Positions 19,926 through 30,896 of a DNA stretch of 49,500 bases are shown here, one piece after another. The stretch is from Deinococcus actinosclerus (GTDB lineage: Bacteria; Deinococcota; Deinococci; Deinococcales; Deinococcaceae), in the NCBI RefSeq assembly GCF_001507665.1, contig NZ_CP013910.1:22501-72000 (forward strand), in the 5' to 3' direction. The translations under genes and the position numbers were made by a program. Every line of letters begins with the position of its first letter. The stretch's first letter is position 1. The notes beneath the pieces are model-generated. The model saw only the letters and a program-made list of their open reading frames with translations, searched no databases and had not been told where the DNA came from.

Positions 19926-20780
19926 TCACTCCCCCCGCACCCCGGCGGCCAGCAGGTGCGGGCTGACGCCCAGCAGCGCCGGGTCGCGTTCGGTCAGGCG
20001 CAGGGCGCGCAGGATGCCTTCGCGCCGATCTGGGTCGCGCATGGCGGCGTCCGGGTCGCGCAGCAGCGCGGCGGGTCCCTCGACGGCGTACACGCTCACG
20101 TCCCGGAAGCCGGCGCCCGCGCCCGCCAGTTCCCCCGCCAGTTCGTGCGGGTGGTGGAAGTACGCGTCCGTGAAGTGCCCGCGCCGGTGCTCGGGGTTGC
20201 GGTGCACGCCGGTGCGGTAGGTGTGCTCGCGGATGGGCCGCGCGTACGCCTCGTCCAGCGCGCTGCCCTCCTTCGTGAAGTCCCCGGCGATGTCGGCGGC
20301 GCGGGTGATCGCGGCGGCCAGCACCACCCCGCCGGGCCGCAGGACGCGCGCCGCCTCCGCCAGCGCGCGGGCCCGGTCACGCGGGTCGGTCAGGTGGTAC
20401 AGCGGCCCCAGCAGCAGCGCCGCGTCCACACTGCCGTCCGGGTAGGGCAGCGTGCGGGCGTCGCCCAGCGCCACGGAACTCAGGCGCTCCAGCGTGGGGT
20501 CCACCCTCAGGCGCGCCACGTGCCCCGGCGTGGCGTCCAGGGCGTGCACCGCGTACCCGGCATTCAGCAGTTCCCGCGCGTACACGCCGGTCCCCGCGCC
20601 GATGTCCGCGATCACGGCCGGGCAGGGGGGCAGCAGCAGACTCAGCAGTTCCAGGGTCCGCGTGAACTCGATCAGGCCCAGCCCGCGCGTCAGGCGGTCA
20701 TGCTCGCGGTCCTGCGCGTAGTACGTGCCGATGCCCGCGTGCGCGCCACCCTGACCGCTGCCGTTCCCTGTGTCCGTCAT
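19926..20780 (-). CDS. Class I SAM-dependent methyltransferase (UbiE-like)
   Basis: A 284-aa methyltransferase: ADIGAGTGVYARELLNAGYAV (motif I), HALDATPGHVARLR (motif II), VALGDARTLPYPDGSVDAALLLGPLYHL (motif post-I/III) and VLRPGGVVLAAAI. The YHL and EEA-type features resemble small-molecule methyltransferases. It sits behind the P450 gene on the same strand with a 68-nt gap but has its own TACGCT (minus; plus 20786-20791) five bases before ATG 20780. The pairing with a P450 hints at a tailoring reaction, but this is inference. Confidence 0.85.
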   Translation of the reverse strand: MTDTGNGSGQGGAHAGIGTYYAQDREHDRLTRGLGLIEFTRTLELLSLLLPPCPAVIADIGAGTGVYARELLNAGYAVHALDATPGHVARLRVDPTLERLSSVALGDARTLPYPDGSVDAALLLGPLYHLTDPRDRARALAEAARVLRPGGVVLAAAITRAADIAGDFTKEGSALDEAYARPIREHTYRTGVHRNPEHRRGHFTDAYFHHPHELAGELAGAGAGFRDVSVYAVEGPAALLRDPDAAMRDPDRREGILRALRLTERDPALLGVSPHLLAAGVRGE

Positions 20781-20848
20781 GCCCCAGCGTACGGACAGGC
20801 GGTCCGGGGAACATCCGCCGGATGGCTCAGTGATCGGGCTGCGCCCCG

Positions 20849-22099
20849 TCAGCCCAGCTGCACGCGCAGTTCGCGCGGCCCGCGCAGGATCAGGTTCGCC
20901 TTGAAGGGCGGGTTCGGGTCGGTCACGCGCAGGTTCGGGAAGCGGGTGGCGAGGGCGCGGAAGACCTCCGCGATTTCCAGGCGGGCCAGCGGGGCGCCCA
21001 GGCAGTAGTGGGGGCCCGCCGCGAACGCGAGGTGCCGGGCGCTGTTCGGGCGCTCCCAGTCGATGCGGTCGGGGTGGGGGAAGACCTCGGGATCGCGGTT
21101 CGCGGCGGCCAGCATGGTCTGCACGTGCGTGCCCGCGTGCAGCGTGACCGTGCCGCCCCCGCCGGCCGGCAGCGTGACCGCCTCGGCCAGCGTCCGTCCG
21201 TCGAGCTGAACGGGGGACACCACGCGCAGCAGTTCGTCGGGGACGTTCGGGTGGTCCGGGCGGGCCACCAGAGCCGCCCAGGCCTCCGGCTGGCGGTGCA
21301 GGTCGAGCAGCGCGCCGGGGATCAGGTTGCTGGTCGTCTCGTGTCCTGCGGCCAGGAGCAGGACCGCGTTCGCGAGCAGTTCGTCGCTGCTCAGGCGCTC
21401 CCCGCCGTCCTCGGCCGAGGCCAGGGCGCTCAGGAGGCCCGGTTGCGGGTGGGCGCGCAGGTCGTCCGCCAGGGTGCGGAAGTAGGCGCGCATCTCCTGC
21501 GCGTCGGCTTCCAGGCGGGCCATCAGTTCGGGGCTGCCCGTCTCCCCGGCGAGCAGGTCGGCGACGCTCTGGGTCCAGCGGATGAACTTCGCCTCGTCCT
21601 CGCCGCGCAGGCCCAGCATGTGCATGATCACCCGCGCGGGGAGCGGCGCGGCCAGTCCGGCCACCAGATCCACCTCCTGATCCGTGGGCAGCTCGTCGAG
21701 CAGGGCGTTCACCTGCGCGCGGATCAGGTCGCGCTGCTCGGCCACCACGCGCGGCGTGAACGCCGCCTGCACCAGTCCCCGCAGCCGCGCGTGCGACGGC
21801 CCGTTGTGGAACAGCATCATGGGTTGCAGCAGCCGGATGCTGGCCGTGTCGGCCGGCACCTGCGAGATGATCGCCCCGCTGCGCGCCGCCGAGGAGCGCA
21901 GCACCGCGCTGTTCAGCGCGTGCGACGTGGCGAAGGCCGCCCCCCACCCGGCCGGGCTGACCACGCCCGCCGGGTCGAGCGCCCGGACGGCCTCGTACGC
22001 CGGGTGCGGGTTGCGGGCGGTGTCCGGGTGCCACAGGGCCTGCACGGTCGCCTGCACACGCTGCTGCTCGGGACTCAGGGTTGCCAGGGGGCTGGTCAT
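20849..22099 (-). CDS. Cytochrome P450
   Basis: A 416-aa soluble bacterial P450 monooxygenase. The I-helix oxygen-activation motif is AGHETT (251-256), the K-helix ExxR is E289-LL-R292, and the heme ligand is C366 in FAAGPHYCLGAPLARLE. The N-terminal LMLFHNGPSHARLRGLV-type block (C-helix HxxxR) is present. No ferredoxin or reductase gene is adjacent. The substrate is not predictable. Start ATG 22099 follows CACCCT (minus; plus 22105-22110). A 9-bp inverted repeat shared with a divergent regulator lies just upstream. Confidence 0.93.
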   Translation of the reverse strand: MTSPLATLSPEQQRVQATVQALWHPDTARNPHPAYEAVRALDPAGVVSPAGWGAAFATSHALNSAVLRSSAARSGAIISQVPADTASIRLLQPMMLFHNGPSHARLRGLVQAAFTPRVVAEQRDLIRAQVNALLDELPTDQEVDLVAGLAAPLPARVIMHMLGLRGEDEAKFIRWTQSVADLLAGETGSPELMARLEADAQEMRAYFRTLADDLRAHPQPGLLSALASAEDGGERLSSDELLANAVLLLAAGHETTSNLIPGALLDLHRQPEAWAALVARPDHPNVPDELLRVVSPVQLDGRTLAEAVTLPAGGGGTVTLHAGTHVQTMLAAANRDPEVFPHPDRIDWERPNSARHLAFAAGPHYCLGAPLARLEIAEVFRALATRFPNLRVTDPNPPFKANLILRGPRELRVQLG

Positions 22100-22119
22100 A
22101 CCCCAGGGTGCCCAGATCG

Positions 22120-22151
22120 CTACTCGACCCGCAAGACGGAACGTCGAGTAG
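22120..22151. promoter_or_regulatory. Operator-like inverted repeat between P450 and HTH regulator
   Basis: CTACTCGAC at 22120-22128 and GTCGAGTAG at 22143-22151 form a perfect 9-bp dyad with a 14-nt spacer. The left arm covers the expected -35 of the P450 promoter (-10 at 22105-22110), and the right arm covers the expected -35 of the regulator promoter (TACGCT at 22169-22174). Binding there could repress both genes. Confidence 0.65.
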
Positions 22152-22180
22152 AGGCCGCCGGGGCGCGCTACGCTGCGGGC

Positions 22181-22834
22181 ATGCCGCGAGTCTGGACGCG
22201 CCTGGAAGATCCGTCTGCCGCCCGGCTGGCGCTGCACCCCGACTACGCGCACCTGCTGGGCCTGCTGATGACCCGCGAGTGGACGGCCGCGGGGCTCGCC
22301 CGGCACCTGCACCGGCCCCTGAACGCCACGCACCACCGCCTCACGCGGCTCAGGCGCGCCGGGCTGGCCGTCACCCGCGCCGAGCCCCGCCGGGGCCGGG
22401 CCGTGCAGCACTACCGCGCGGTGTCCGACGCGTTCCTGATCCCCTATCACCGCACCACGCTGGGCAGCCTGGAGGACCTGATCGGCCTGCACGAGGACAG
22501 CTTCAACGCCGTGTTCCACCGCGCGGTCGTGCAGGCGGGCCTGCCGCTCGTGCAGCGCGAGGAGGACATCGCCGTGCGCCTGTACACCACGCCGGGCGGC
22601 ACGCGCATGGACATCACGCCCCGCGCCGGGAGCTTCGACCTGCTCGACCTGCTGCGTGACGACGCCCCGGCCCTGACCGCCAACTGGGGCACCCTCCACC
22701 TGACGCGCGAGGACGCCAAGGCCCTGCAACGCGACCTCCAGGCGCTCCTGACCCGTTACGGCGCGCGGAACGGTCCGGACGCGTACCTGTACCGCCTGAA
22801 CCTCGCCCCGGCCGGCGGCGCGGAGGAACGCTAG
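22181..22834 (+). CDS. ArsR-like winged-helix regulator
   Basis: A 217-aa protein with an N-terminal winged helix-turn-helix (residues ~20-80: [40 protein letters not shown], then a wing [10 protein letters not shown]). The C-terminal ~130 residues ([19 protein letters not shown] onward) are an uncharacterised sensor or dimer domain. Divergent to the P450 with a shared dyad, it probably regulates that gene and itself. TACGCT (22169-22174) lies six bases before ATG 22181. Its end overlaps the convergent alcohol dehydrogenase gene by 4 bases. Confidence 0.82.
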   Translation: MPRVWTRLEDPSAARLALHPDYAHLLGLLMTREWTAAGLARHLHRPLNATHHRLTRLRRAGLAVTRAEPRRGRAVQHYRAVSDAFLIPYHRTTLGSLEDLIGLHEDSFNAVFHRAVVQAGLPLVQREEDIAVRLYTTPGGTRMDITPRAGSFDLLDLLRDDAPALTANWGTLHLTREDAKALQRDLQALLTRYGARNGPDAYLYRLNLAPAGGAEER

Positions 22835-23871
22835 AAGCGGTCGATGACGTTCACGCCCGTCCCGGCGAAGCGGTCCATGGTCACCAGCGCCTCGATCCCA
22901 CCTTCGAGCGAGAGGCGCTCGCCGATCAGCGCGGCGGGGTTCAGCAGGCCCGACTCGATCATGCCCAGCATCTCCGGGTACGTGTGGGCCGCCATGCCGT
23001 GACTGCCGTAGAGCTCCAGTTCGCGCGCGATCACGGCGTCCATCGGCAGGGCCGGGCGGCTCTGATCGCTCAGCAGCAGGCCCACCTGCACGTGCCGCCC
23101 GCGCCGCCGCAGGTTCGCGACCGAGTTGAACGCCGTCTGCGGGTGCCCCAGCGCGTCCAGTGACACGTGCGCGCCCCCGCCCGTGAGGTCCCGCACCGCC
23201 TGCACGGTGTCGGGGACGTGGCGGCTGTTCACCGTGACCTCCGCGCCCAGTTCACGGGCGCGAGCCAGCTTCGCGTCGTCGATATCCACGGCCACCACGC
23301 GCGCGCCCAGCGCCCGGCCGATCATGACCGCCGACAGGCCCACGCCGCCGCAGCCGTGCACGGCCAGCCACTCGCCGCCCCGCACCCGGCCCTGCTGCGC
23401 GACCGCCCGGAACGACGTGGCGAAGCGGCAGCCCAGGCTGGCCGCCGTCACGAAATCCAGGCTGTCGGGCAGGCGCACCAGATTCTGCTCGGCGTAGTGG
23501 ATGCCCACGAACGGCGCGAACGACCCCCAGTGCGTGAAGCCCGGCTGGAACTGCTGCTCGCACACCTGCTGCTGTCCCGCCTGACACTCGGCGCAGCGGC
23601 CGCAGCCCGCCACGAACGGCAGCGTCACCCGGTCGCCGGGCCGCCAGCGGCGCACGTCCGCGCCGACCGCCACGACCGTCCCGGCGATCTCGTGCCCGGG
23701 CACGTGCGGCAGGCGGATGTCCGGGTCGTGGCCCATCCAGCCGTGCCAGTCGCTGCGGCACACGCCGGTCGCGCCGACCTCCAGCACCACGCCGTCCGGG
23801 GTGGGGACCGGGTCGGGCACCGTGCGGATCTCGGGGCGGTGCTGGAACTGCTCGTACACGGCGGCGCGCAT
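22831..23871 (-). CDS. Zinc-dependent alcohol dehydrogenase
   Basis: A 346-aa medium-chain dehydrogenase/reductase. Catalytic zinc ligands are C38 and H60-E61 (PGHEIAG), plus C in [10 protein letters not shown]; the structural zinc site is C90/C93/C96/C104. The NAD(P)-binding fold has [25 protein letters not shown], where the acidic residue after the second strand suggests NAD. A range of primary alcohols is possible. ATG 23871 follows TACCCT (minus; plus 23879-23884) by seven bases; the longer reading to 23904 is rejected. Confidence 0.92.
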   Translation of the reverse strand: MRAAVYEQFQHRPEIRTVPDPVPTPDGVVLEVGATGVCRSDWHGWMGHDPDIRLPHVPGHEIAGTVVAVGADVRRWRPGDRVTLPFVAGCGRCAECQAGQQQVCEQQFQPGFTHWGSFAPFVGIHYAEQNLVRLPDSLDFVTAASLGCRFATSFRAVAQQGRVRGGEWLAVHGCGGVGLSAVMIGRALGARVVAVDIDDAKLARARELGAEVTVNSRHVPDTVQAVRDLTGGGAHVSLDALGHPQTAFNSVANLRRRGRHVQVGLLLSDQSRPALPMDAVIARELELYGSHGMAAHTYPEMLGMIESGLLNPAALIGERLSLEGGIEALVTMDRFAGTGVNVIDRF

Positions 23872-23922
23872 GCCGGTCAGGGTACCAGCGCGCCGCGCGG
23901 CCACGGCGGGGGTGAATGGACA

Positions 23923-23957
23923 GCGGGACGCGGCCCTAGCTTCAGGCCGCGTCCCGC
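23923..23957 (-). terminator. Hairpin terminator after aguB
   Basis: GCGGGACGCGGCC at 23923-23935 pairs perfectly with GGCCGCGTCCCGC at 23945-23957 (13 bp, 9-nt loop). It lies 13 nt past the aguB stop on the minus strand. Confidence 0.75.
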
Positions 23958-23970
23958 CTCCCCGGGTGCC

Positions 23971-24858
<888 letters not shown>

Positions 24859-24960
24859 GGCCCACACGCTACCGGATGCACCTGCGGGCAATGGTGCGCG
24901 CGGACTTCAGGGCGGCTTGCAGAACCGCCCCCGCCCAGTCTGGGTGACCGGCCCCGCACG

Positions 24961-25559
<599 letters not shown>

Positions 25560-25563
<4 letters not shown>

Positions 25564-26732
25564 GCGCGCCCCCGCGCCCCGGCCGGGACCGGCAGGGCCG
25601 GGCGGTCGTCCTCGCCGGGCAGCGTGGCGGTCAGGGTGGTGCCGCTCCGCCCCTCGCGCGCCAGCGTGCCCCCGATGGCGCGCAGCCGCTCGCGCATGCC
25701 GGTCAGGCCGCTCCCCTCGGGGCCCAGGCCGCCCACGCCGTCGTCGCGGACGGTCAACTGCCAGCCGCGCCCCTGCGGCACCAGCGTCACGTCCACCGTG
25801 CGGGCGCGGGCGTGCCGCACCACGTTCGTGACCGCCTCGCGCAGCAGCATCGCGGCGGCCGCCTCGGTCGCGGGCGGCAGGGTGCACAGGGCGCTCCCCA
25901 CCGTCAGGCGCACCCCGGCGGCGTCCAGGGCCACCTTGGCGCGGGCCAGTTCGGCGCTCAGGCCGCTGCCGCGGTAGCCGCTCACGGCGGCGCGCACCTC
26001 GCCCAGCGCCTCGCGGCTGATGCGTTCCACCTCGCGGATCTCCTCGGCGGCCCGCGCCGGATGGCGCTCCGCGAGCTTCCCGGCCAGTTCGCTTTTCAGC
26101 ACGATCACGCTCAGGGTGTGGCCCAGCAGGTCGTGCAGGTCCCGCGCGATCCGCTCCCGCTCGGCCTCAGCGGCCAGGCGCTCCTGCTCGGCGTGCGCGG
26201 CGGCCAGCTGCGCGTCCGCCACCCGCCGCCGGAACGACGCGTGATTCCCGTACGCGGCCACCAGCGTGAACAGCATGTTCGGCGCCAGCCACGCCAGGTC
26301 CCCCGGCGCGTACGTGCCGTTCCAGAAGGGCAGCACCATCAGCGCGACGTTCAGGATGGCCAGCCACGCCGCCAGCCCCGTGCTGGCCTGGAAGCCGATC
26401 ATGCTGCCGCCGTAGATCAGGTACGCGCTCGCCCCGCCCGGCGCGAGCGGCAGCAGCAGCGCGTACGTCACGACGCTCAGCGCCCAGCCGCCCAGGCTCC
26501 AGCGCGGGTCCGGGCGGCCCCAGAAGCTGCGCAGGAACACGCCCACGAACACGGTGTTCAGGCCCCAGAACAGCGCCGCTGCGTCCGGCCCGTGCGGCGC
26601 GTCCAGAAACGCCCTCACCGGGTAGTACAGGAACGCCAGCCACAGCAGCGGAAACACCTGCCAGAACAGCAGCGTGCGCCCCGATCGGCGCAGTTCGTGC
26701 GGCACCTGCTGCGCGAAGGGAATGCGGTTCAT
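25560..26732 (-). CDS. DesK-type sensor histidine kinase
   Basis: A 390-aa membrane kinase. Five or six transmembrane segments fill residues ~20-165, without a large extracytoplasmic loop, as in intramembrane-sensing kinases. A short coiled coil leads to the HisKA_3 box with H200 in RIARDLHDLLGHTLSVI; the HATPase N-box is LLREAVTNVVRHARA and the G-boxes are VRDDGVGGLG and GSGLTGMRERL. GGAGG sits just before ATG 26732. The cognate regulator follows with a 4-base overlap. The stimulus may be envelope or lipid stress, or an antimicrobial, as in similar modules. Confidence 0.93.
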
Positions 26733-26815
26733 GAAGCCTCCAGAAGCGGACGGGTGAAGAGTCGGGGAACAGAGGGGAACCAGTGAAGCCGGTCCGCCCC
26801 CAGGATGCCTGAAAC

Positions 26816-26853
26816 GGGGGGGCGGGCGGCCGGGAGCGGTGCCCGCGCCCCCC
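26816..26853 (-). terminator. Hairpin after the ABC permease
   Basis: GGGGGGGCGGGC at 26816-26827 pairs with GCCCGCGCCCCCC at 26841-26853 (12 bp with one bulged G). It lies 5 nt past the permease stop and separates the ABC exporter genes from the kinase/regulator genes on the same strand. Confidence 0.6.
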
Positions 26854-26858
26854 TGTGC

Positions 26859-27680
26859 TCAGCCCTCGCGGCTCTCGTCGCGTTTCAGGCCCCACGCGGC
26901 CAGCGCGCCGAACAGAACCGCGAAGCCCAGCAAGGCCAGCCAGTGCCCGGCCTCGCCCGCCGTCTGCCCGGCCACTGTGCCGCGCGCCACGGCCCCCAGG
27001 TGGTACGCGGGCAGGTACGGCGCGATCTTCTGCACGAACGCCGGCATCTGGTCCAGCGGGGTGAACAGGCCCGACGCGAAGGACATCAGGACACTCACGA
27101 GGTTCGCGGTGATCTGCGCGCCGGTCGGCGTGACCAGGAAGCCGATGCTCAGGCCCAGCGCGATCAGCGGCACCATGCCCAGCAGCAGTTTTGCCAGCAG
27201 CCGCAGCGCCGTGCCCGCCGGGATACTCACGCCGCCCGCCACGTGCGCGAAGGTGTACAGCACGCCCAGGCTGAGCGCGCTGAACAGCAGCGCCGCGCCC
27301 ACCTTCGCCGCGAAGTACACGCCCGCCGGCAGCGGCGAGGCCCGCAGCAGCCGCAGCCACCCGCCGGTGCGTTCGAGCGCCACCGCCGACCCGAACGAGA
27401 ACATGGCCAGGGACAGCAGCGAGTACGCCCCGAAATTCACCAGGATCAGCGGCCCCACCTTCAGGCCCGACGCCGTGGTCTCGTTCACGGCGCTCAGGCC
27501 GAACAGCGCGAAGAACATCACCGGGAAGCCGATCGTGCCCACGGCGAACATCGGGTTGCGCAGCATGCGGCGCAGCTCGGCCAGCACCAGGCCCCCCAGG
27601 GCGCGCAGGCGCGGCGCGCGGCGCGTGTCGGTCACCGGGGCGGGCAGGTCGGTGGGCCGGGCAGAGGTCAGGTGGGTCAT
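26859..27680 (-). CDS. ABC-2 type exporter permease
   Basis: A 273-aa permease with six hydrophobic segments and the ABC-2 pattern: LVLAELRRMLRNPMFAVGTIGFPVMFFALFG, RTGGWLRLLRASPLP, and SFASGLFTPLDQMPAFVQKIAPYLPAYHLGAVARG near the end. It pairs with the ATPase through an ATGA overlap at 27677-27680. Together with the downstream DesK-type kinase and regulator this matches YvfRSTU-like modules, which export unknown toxic compounds or peptides. Confidence 0.9.
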   Translation of the reverse strand: MTHLTSARPTDLPAPVTDTRRAPRLRALGGLVLAELRRMLRNPMFAVGTIGFPVMFFALFGLSAVNETTASGLKVGPLILVNFGAYSLLSLAMFSFGSAVALERTGGWLRLLRASPLPAGVYFAAKVGAALLFSALSLGVLYTFAHVAGGVSIPAGTALRLLAKLLLGMVPLIALGLSIGFLVTPTGAQITANLVSVLMSFASGLFTPLDQMPAFVQKIAPYLPAYHLGAVARGTVAGQTAGEAGHWLALLGFAVLFGALAAWGLKRDESREG

Positions 27681-28585
27681 GCGGTCACGTCCTTCCCGGA
27701 CACTCCGGCCGGGGCGGTCAGGGAGAGGAAGGCGTCTTCGAGGCTGGCGCGCGTGACCTCCAGGTTCGAGAAGGGCACGTCCCGCGCGATCAGGGCGCGC
27801 AGCAGCGCCTCGGGGGCACCCGTGCGCAGCTGCGCGTGCCCCTGGGCGTCCACGCGGACGTCCTCGGCGCCCGGCAGGCAGCGCAGCTCGGCCAGCACCA
27901 GATCCGACGTGAAGCTCACGCGCGCCCCGCCCGCCTGCGACCGCAGCGCCTCCGGGGTGCCGTCCGCGAGCACCGTCCCGGCGTTCATGACGACCACGCG
28001 GTCGGCGGCGCGCTCGGCCTCCTCCAGGTAGTGCGTGGTGAGCAGGACCGTGCGGCCCGCCGCCTTCAGGGCGGTCACGGCGTCCCAGAAGGCCAGTCGG
28101 CTCTGGGCGTCCATGCCGGTGGTGGGCTCGTCGATCAGCAGCACCTCGGGATTCCCCACCGCCGCCAGCGCGAACGCCAGCCGCCGCTTCTGCCCGCCGG
28201 ACAGCGCGCCGCTGCGCCGGTGCGCCACGCCCTCCAGGTCGGCCAGGGCCAGCGCCTGCGCCACCGGCAGCGGCGCCGGGTAGAACGACGCCAGCAGCGT
28301 GACCGCCTCGCGCACGGTCAGCGCGGGCGGCAGCGCGCTCTCCTGCGGCATCGACCCGATCCGGGCGCGCACCACGTCGTCGCGGGGGTTGCCGCCCAGC
28401 ACCCTCACCTGCCCGCCCGTGGGCGCCGCCAGCCCCAGCATCAGGTTGATGGCGGTGGTCTTGCCCGCCCCGTTCGGCCCCAGCAGCGCCGTGAGTTCCC
28501 CGGTGCGCACACTCAGGTTCAGGTCCCGCAGCGCCGTCACCCGCCCGAAGGTCTTGTTCACGCCGCTCAGCTCGATCGCGTTCAT
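27677..28585 (-). CDS. ABC exporter ATP-binding protein
   Basis: A 302-aa ATPase: Walker A GPNGAGKTT, signature LSGGQKRRL, Walker B VLLIDEPTTGMD and switch TTHYLEEAERAADR. The C-terminal ~80 residues form the usual extension of ABC-2 exporter ATPases (LEDAFLSLT). It is the first gene of the exporter/two-component cluster. CACGCT (minus; plus 28592-28597) lies six bases before ATG 28585. Substrate unknown. Confidence 0.92.
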   Translation of the reverse strand: MNAIELSGVNKTFGRVTALRDLNLSVRTGELTALLGPNGAGKTTAINLMLGLAAPTGGQVRVLGGNPRDDVVRARIGSMPQESALPPALTVREAVTLLASFYPAPLPVAQALALADLEGVAHRRSGALSGGQKRRLAFALAAVGNPEVLLIDEPTTGMDAQSRLAFWDAVTALKAAGRTVLLTTHYLEEAERAADRVVVMNAGTVLADGTPEALRSQAGGARVSFTSDLVLAELRCLPGAEDVRVDAQGHAQLRTGAPEALLRALIARDVPFSNLEVTRASLEDAFLSLTAPAGVSGKDVTA

Positions 28586-28758
28586 GCCCCCAGCGTGCCA
28601 GGGGCGCGCCGCGCGCCCCAGTGCCGCCTGTCAGGCGCGCCGGGTGACAGGTGTCATGCGGCGGGCAGGCGGCACGGCGCACCCCGTCCACTCCGGATCC
28701 GCCGGTCTGGCTAGTCCCCGGCGCCGCCCCGGGCAGGGGTGGTGGGTAGAGTGACCGT

Positions 28759-30201
28759 ATGAAGTACGTCTCCACTCGTGGCGCGCGTGACCTCGGTTCC
28801 TTCTCGGACGTGCTGCTCTCGGGCCTCGCCCCGGACGGCGGCCTGGCGATGCCCGAGTCGATTCCCACGGTCACGCCGGCGCAGCTGGAGGCGTGGCGCG
28901 CCCTGAGCTACGCCGACCTCGCCTACGAGGTCATGCGGCCCTTCATCACGGACATCCCCGAGGGGGACCTGCGCCGTCTGCTGCGAGATACGTACACCGA
29001 GGACGCCTTCCATAGCCCCGAGATCACGCCCCTGACGCCGCTGGGCGAGACGGGTCCGGACGGGGGCGGCCTGTACCTGCTGGAACTGTCGAACGGACCG
29101 TCCCTGGCGTTCAAGGACATGGCCATGCAGTTCCTCGGGCAGGTGTTCGAGTACGTCCTGGAGGCCCGGGGCGAGCGGCTGAACATCCTGGGCGCCACGA
29201 GCGGCGACACCGGCTCGGCGGCTGAGTACGCCATGCTCGGCAAGGCCCGCGTGAACGTCGTGATGCTCTCCCCGCACGGCCGCATGAGCGCCTTCCAGCA
29301 GGCGCAGATGTTCAGCCTTCAGGAGGAGAACATCTTCAACCTGGCCGTGGAGGGCGTCTTCGACGACTGCCAGGACCTCGTGAAGGCCGTGAACGCCGAC
29401 GCGGACTTCAAGGCCCGCTACGACATCGGGGCCGTGAACTCCATCAACTGGGCGCGGGTGCTGGCGCAGGCGGTGTACTACTTCCGGGCGTACCTCGCCC
29501 TGAACCTGCCTGCCGGGGCAGAGGCGGACTTCAGCGTCCCGTCCGGGAACTTCGGGAACGTGTTCGCCGGGTACCTCGCCAAGCGCATGGGCCTCCCCAT
29601 CGGGCAGCTGATCGTCGCCAGCAACGAGAACGACGTCCTGCACGACTTCTTCAGCGGCGGCACCTATCACGTCCGCCCCGCCGACCGGGTCGCGGTCACG
29701 AGCAGCCCCAGCATGGACATCGGCAAGGCCAGCAACTTCGAACGCTACCTGTACCTGATCGCCGGAGCGGACGCCGTACAGACGCGCGGCTGGTGGGACG
29801 AGGTCGGCCAGAGCCGCCCCGTCGCCCTGCACGGCACGCCCCACTGGGACGCCGTGCAGGCCAGCGGCTTCCGCAGCGGCCGCAGCACCCACGCCGACCG
29901 CCTGCGCACCATCCGCACCATCTTCGACACGTATGGCCGCCTGATCGACCCGCACACCGCCGACGGCGTCCTTGTCGGGCAGGCCTACCGGCGGCCCGGC
30001 GTGCCCATGATCTGCCTGGAAACCGCCCTCCCCGCCAAGTTCGAGGAGACCGTGCAGGCGGCCGTGGGACAGACCCCCGAACGGCCCGCGCGTTTCGACG
30101 GGATCGAACAGGCCCCCAAACGCTTCCAGGTCATCCCCAACGACGTGCAGACCCTCAAGGACTTCATCGCGGCCAACCTCACGGCCAAAGAACCCGCCTG
30201 A
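28759..30201 (+). CDS. thrC: Threonine synthase
   Basis: A PLP enzyme that converts O-phosphohomoserine to threonine. The 480-aa protein has the Schiff-base lysine K119 in SLAFKDMAMQ, the substrate loop GATSGDTGSAAEYA, VPSGNFGNVFAGYLAKRMG (phosphate-binding) and SPSMDIGKASNFER. Length and the N-terminal MKYVSTRGA match the E. coli-type class. ATG 28759 lies six bases after TAGAGT (28747-28752). Homoserine kinase is elsewhere in the window (47152-48087). Confidence 0.95.
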   Translation: MKYVSTRGARDLGSFSDVLLSGLAPDGGLAMPESIPTVTPAQLEAWRALSYADLAYEVMRPFITDIPEGDLRRLLRDTYTEDAFHSPEITPLTPLGETGPDGGGLYLLELSNGPSLAFKDMAMQFLGQVFEYVLEARGERLNILGATSGDTGSAAEYAMLGKARVNVVMLSPHGRMSAFQQAQMFSLQEENIFNLAVEGVFDDCQDLVKAVNADADFKARYDIGAVNSINWARVLAQAVYYFRAYLALNLPAGAEADFSVPSGNFGNVFAGYLAKRMGLPIGQLIVASNENDVLHDFFSGGTYHVRPADRVAVTSSPSMDIGKASNFERYLYLIAGADAVQTRGWWDEVGQSRPVALHGTPHWDAVQASGFRSGRSTHADRLRTIRTIFDTYGRLIDPHTADGVLVGQAYRRPGVPMICLETALPAKFEETVQAAVGQTPERPARFDGIEQAPKRFQVIPNDVQTLKDFIAANLTAKEPA

Positions 30202-30237
30202 CGGGAACCCCACGCACCGTACCTCGTACCCTGAAGC

Positions 30238-30867
30238 GTGCCGCGATTTCTGCTGCGTGACCTGAAGGGCCTGGGGTTCATCCTGCTGGTGGTGTACGGC
30301 GCGGGGGGGCGGGACCTGCTGCCGCGGCCCGTCTGGATCACGCTGAGCGTCCCCGGTGCGGTGGCGATGGTCGCGGCAGGCCTATGGCTGATCTGGATGG
30401 GCCTGCGCGCCCGCCCGGAGCAGTGGACCGGCACCTGGCCGCTGGAAGACGGTGTCGTGACCGGCCACCGGGTGGTTCAGGGGTTCGGGCTGGGCTGGTG
30501 GCTCAATGGGAACAGTTCGGCGCGGGTCGCCGTGACCCTGGACCTGCCCGGTGGCCGCGTGGCGGAGGTGCAGCCCCGGGCACTGAACGCCGTGACGGCG
30601 CCTCGCTCCAGGCCCCGCCCCCCTCTGCGTGATCTGGACGATCAGGGCGACCGCGCGGCGCTGCTGGCCGCGCAGGCGCTCGTGCCGCCCGGCACGCCGC
30701 TGACCGCGCGCGTGCATCCGGGTGGGCAACTCGACCGGCGCGGCCTGCTGGAAGCCCGGCTGGACGTGCCGCCGTACCGGTCCTGGATGCGCTGGCTGAT
30801 GGGGGCTTGCGGGGCGGCGCTCAGCGCCGGCACGGCCTACCTCATGTTCAGCGCGATCACCCGCTGA
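30238..30867 (+). CDS. Membrane protein of unknown function
   Basis: A 209-aa protein I do not recognise. Two hydrophobic segments near the N-terminus (GLGFILLVVYGAG and WITLSVPGAVAMVAAGLWLIWMGL) and one at the C-terminus (WLMGACGAALSAGTAYLMFSAI) flank a soluble domain of ~110 residues with strands such as VAVTLDLPGGRVAEVQP, loosely reminiscent of DUF3592. The start is GTG 30238, five bases after TACCCT (30227-30232). It lies between thrC and a K+ channel gene, each with its own promoter. Confidence 0.65.
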   Translation: MPRFLLRDLKGLGFILLVVYGAGGRDLLPRPVWITLSVPGAVAMVAAGLWLIWMGLRARPEQWTGTWPLEDGVVTGHRVVQGFGLGWWLNGNSSARVAVTLDLPGGRVAEVQPRALNAVTAPRSRPRPPLRDLDDQGDRAALLAAQALVPPGTPLTARVHPGGQLDRRGLLEARLDVPPYRSWMRWLMGACGAALSAGTAYLMFSAITR

Positions 30868-30896
30868 GCGGACCGCTGCGCGCCTACACTTGAGGC

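Noticed and set aside
19926..22034. 702-aa minus-strand frame appearing to fuse two proteins
   Set aside because: Only its C-terminal part from ATG 20780 is a methyltransferase; the N-terminal part is the P450 gene read in another frame.
26859..28874. 671-aa minus-strand frame appearing as a permease fusion
   Set aside because: The permease starts at ATG 27680, overlapping the ATPase stop; the upstream part is the ATPase gene in a wrong frame.
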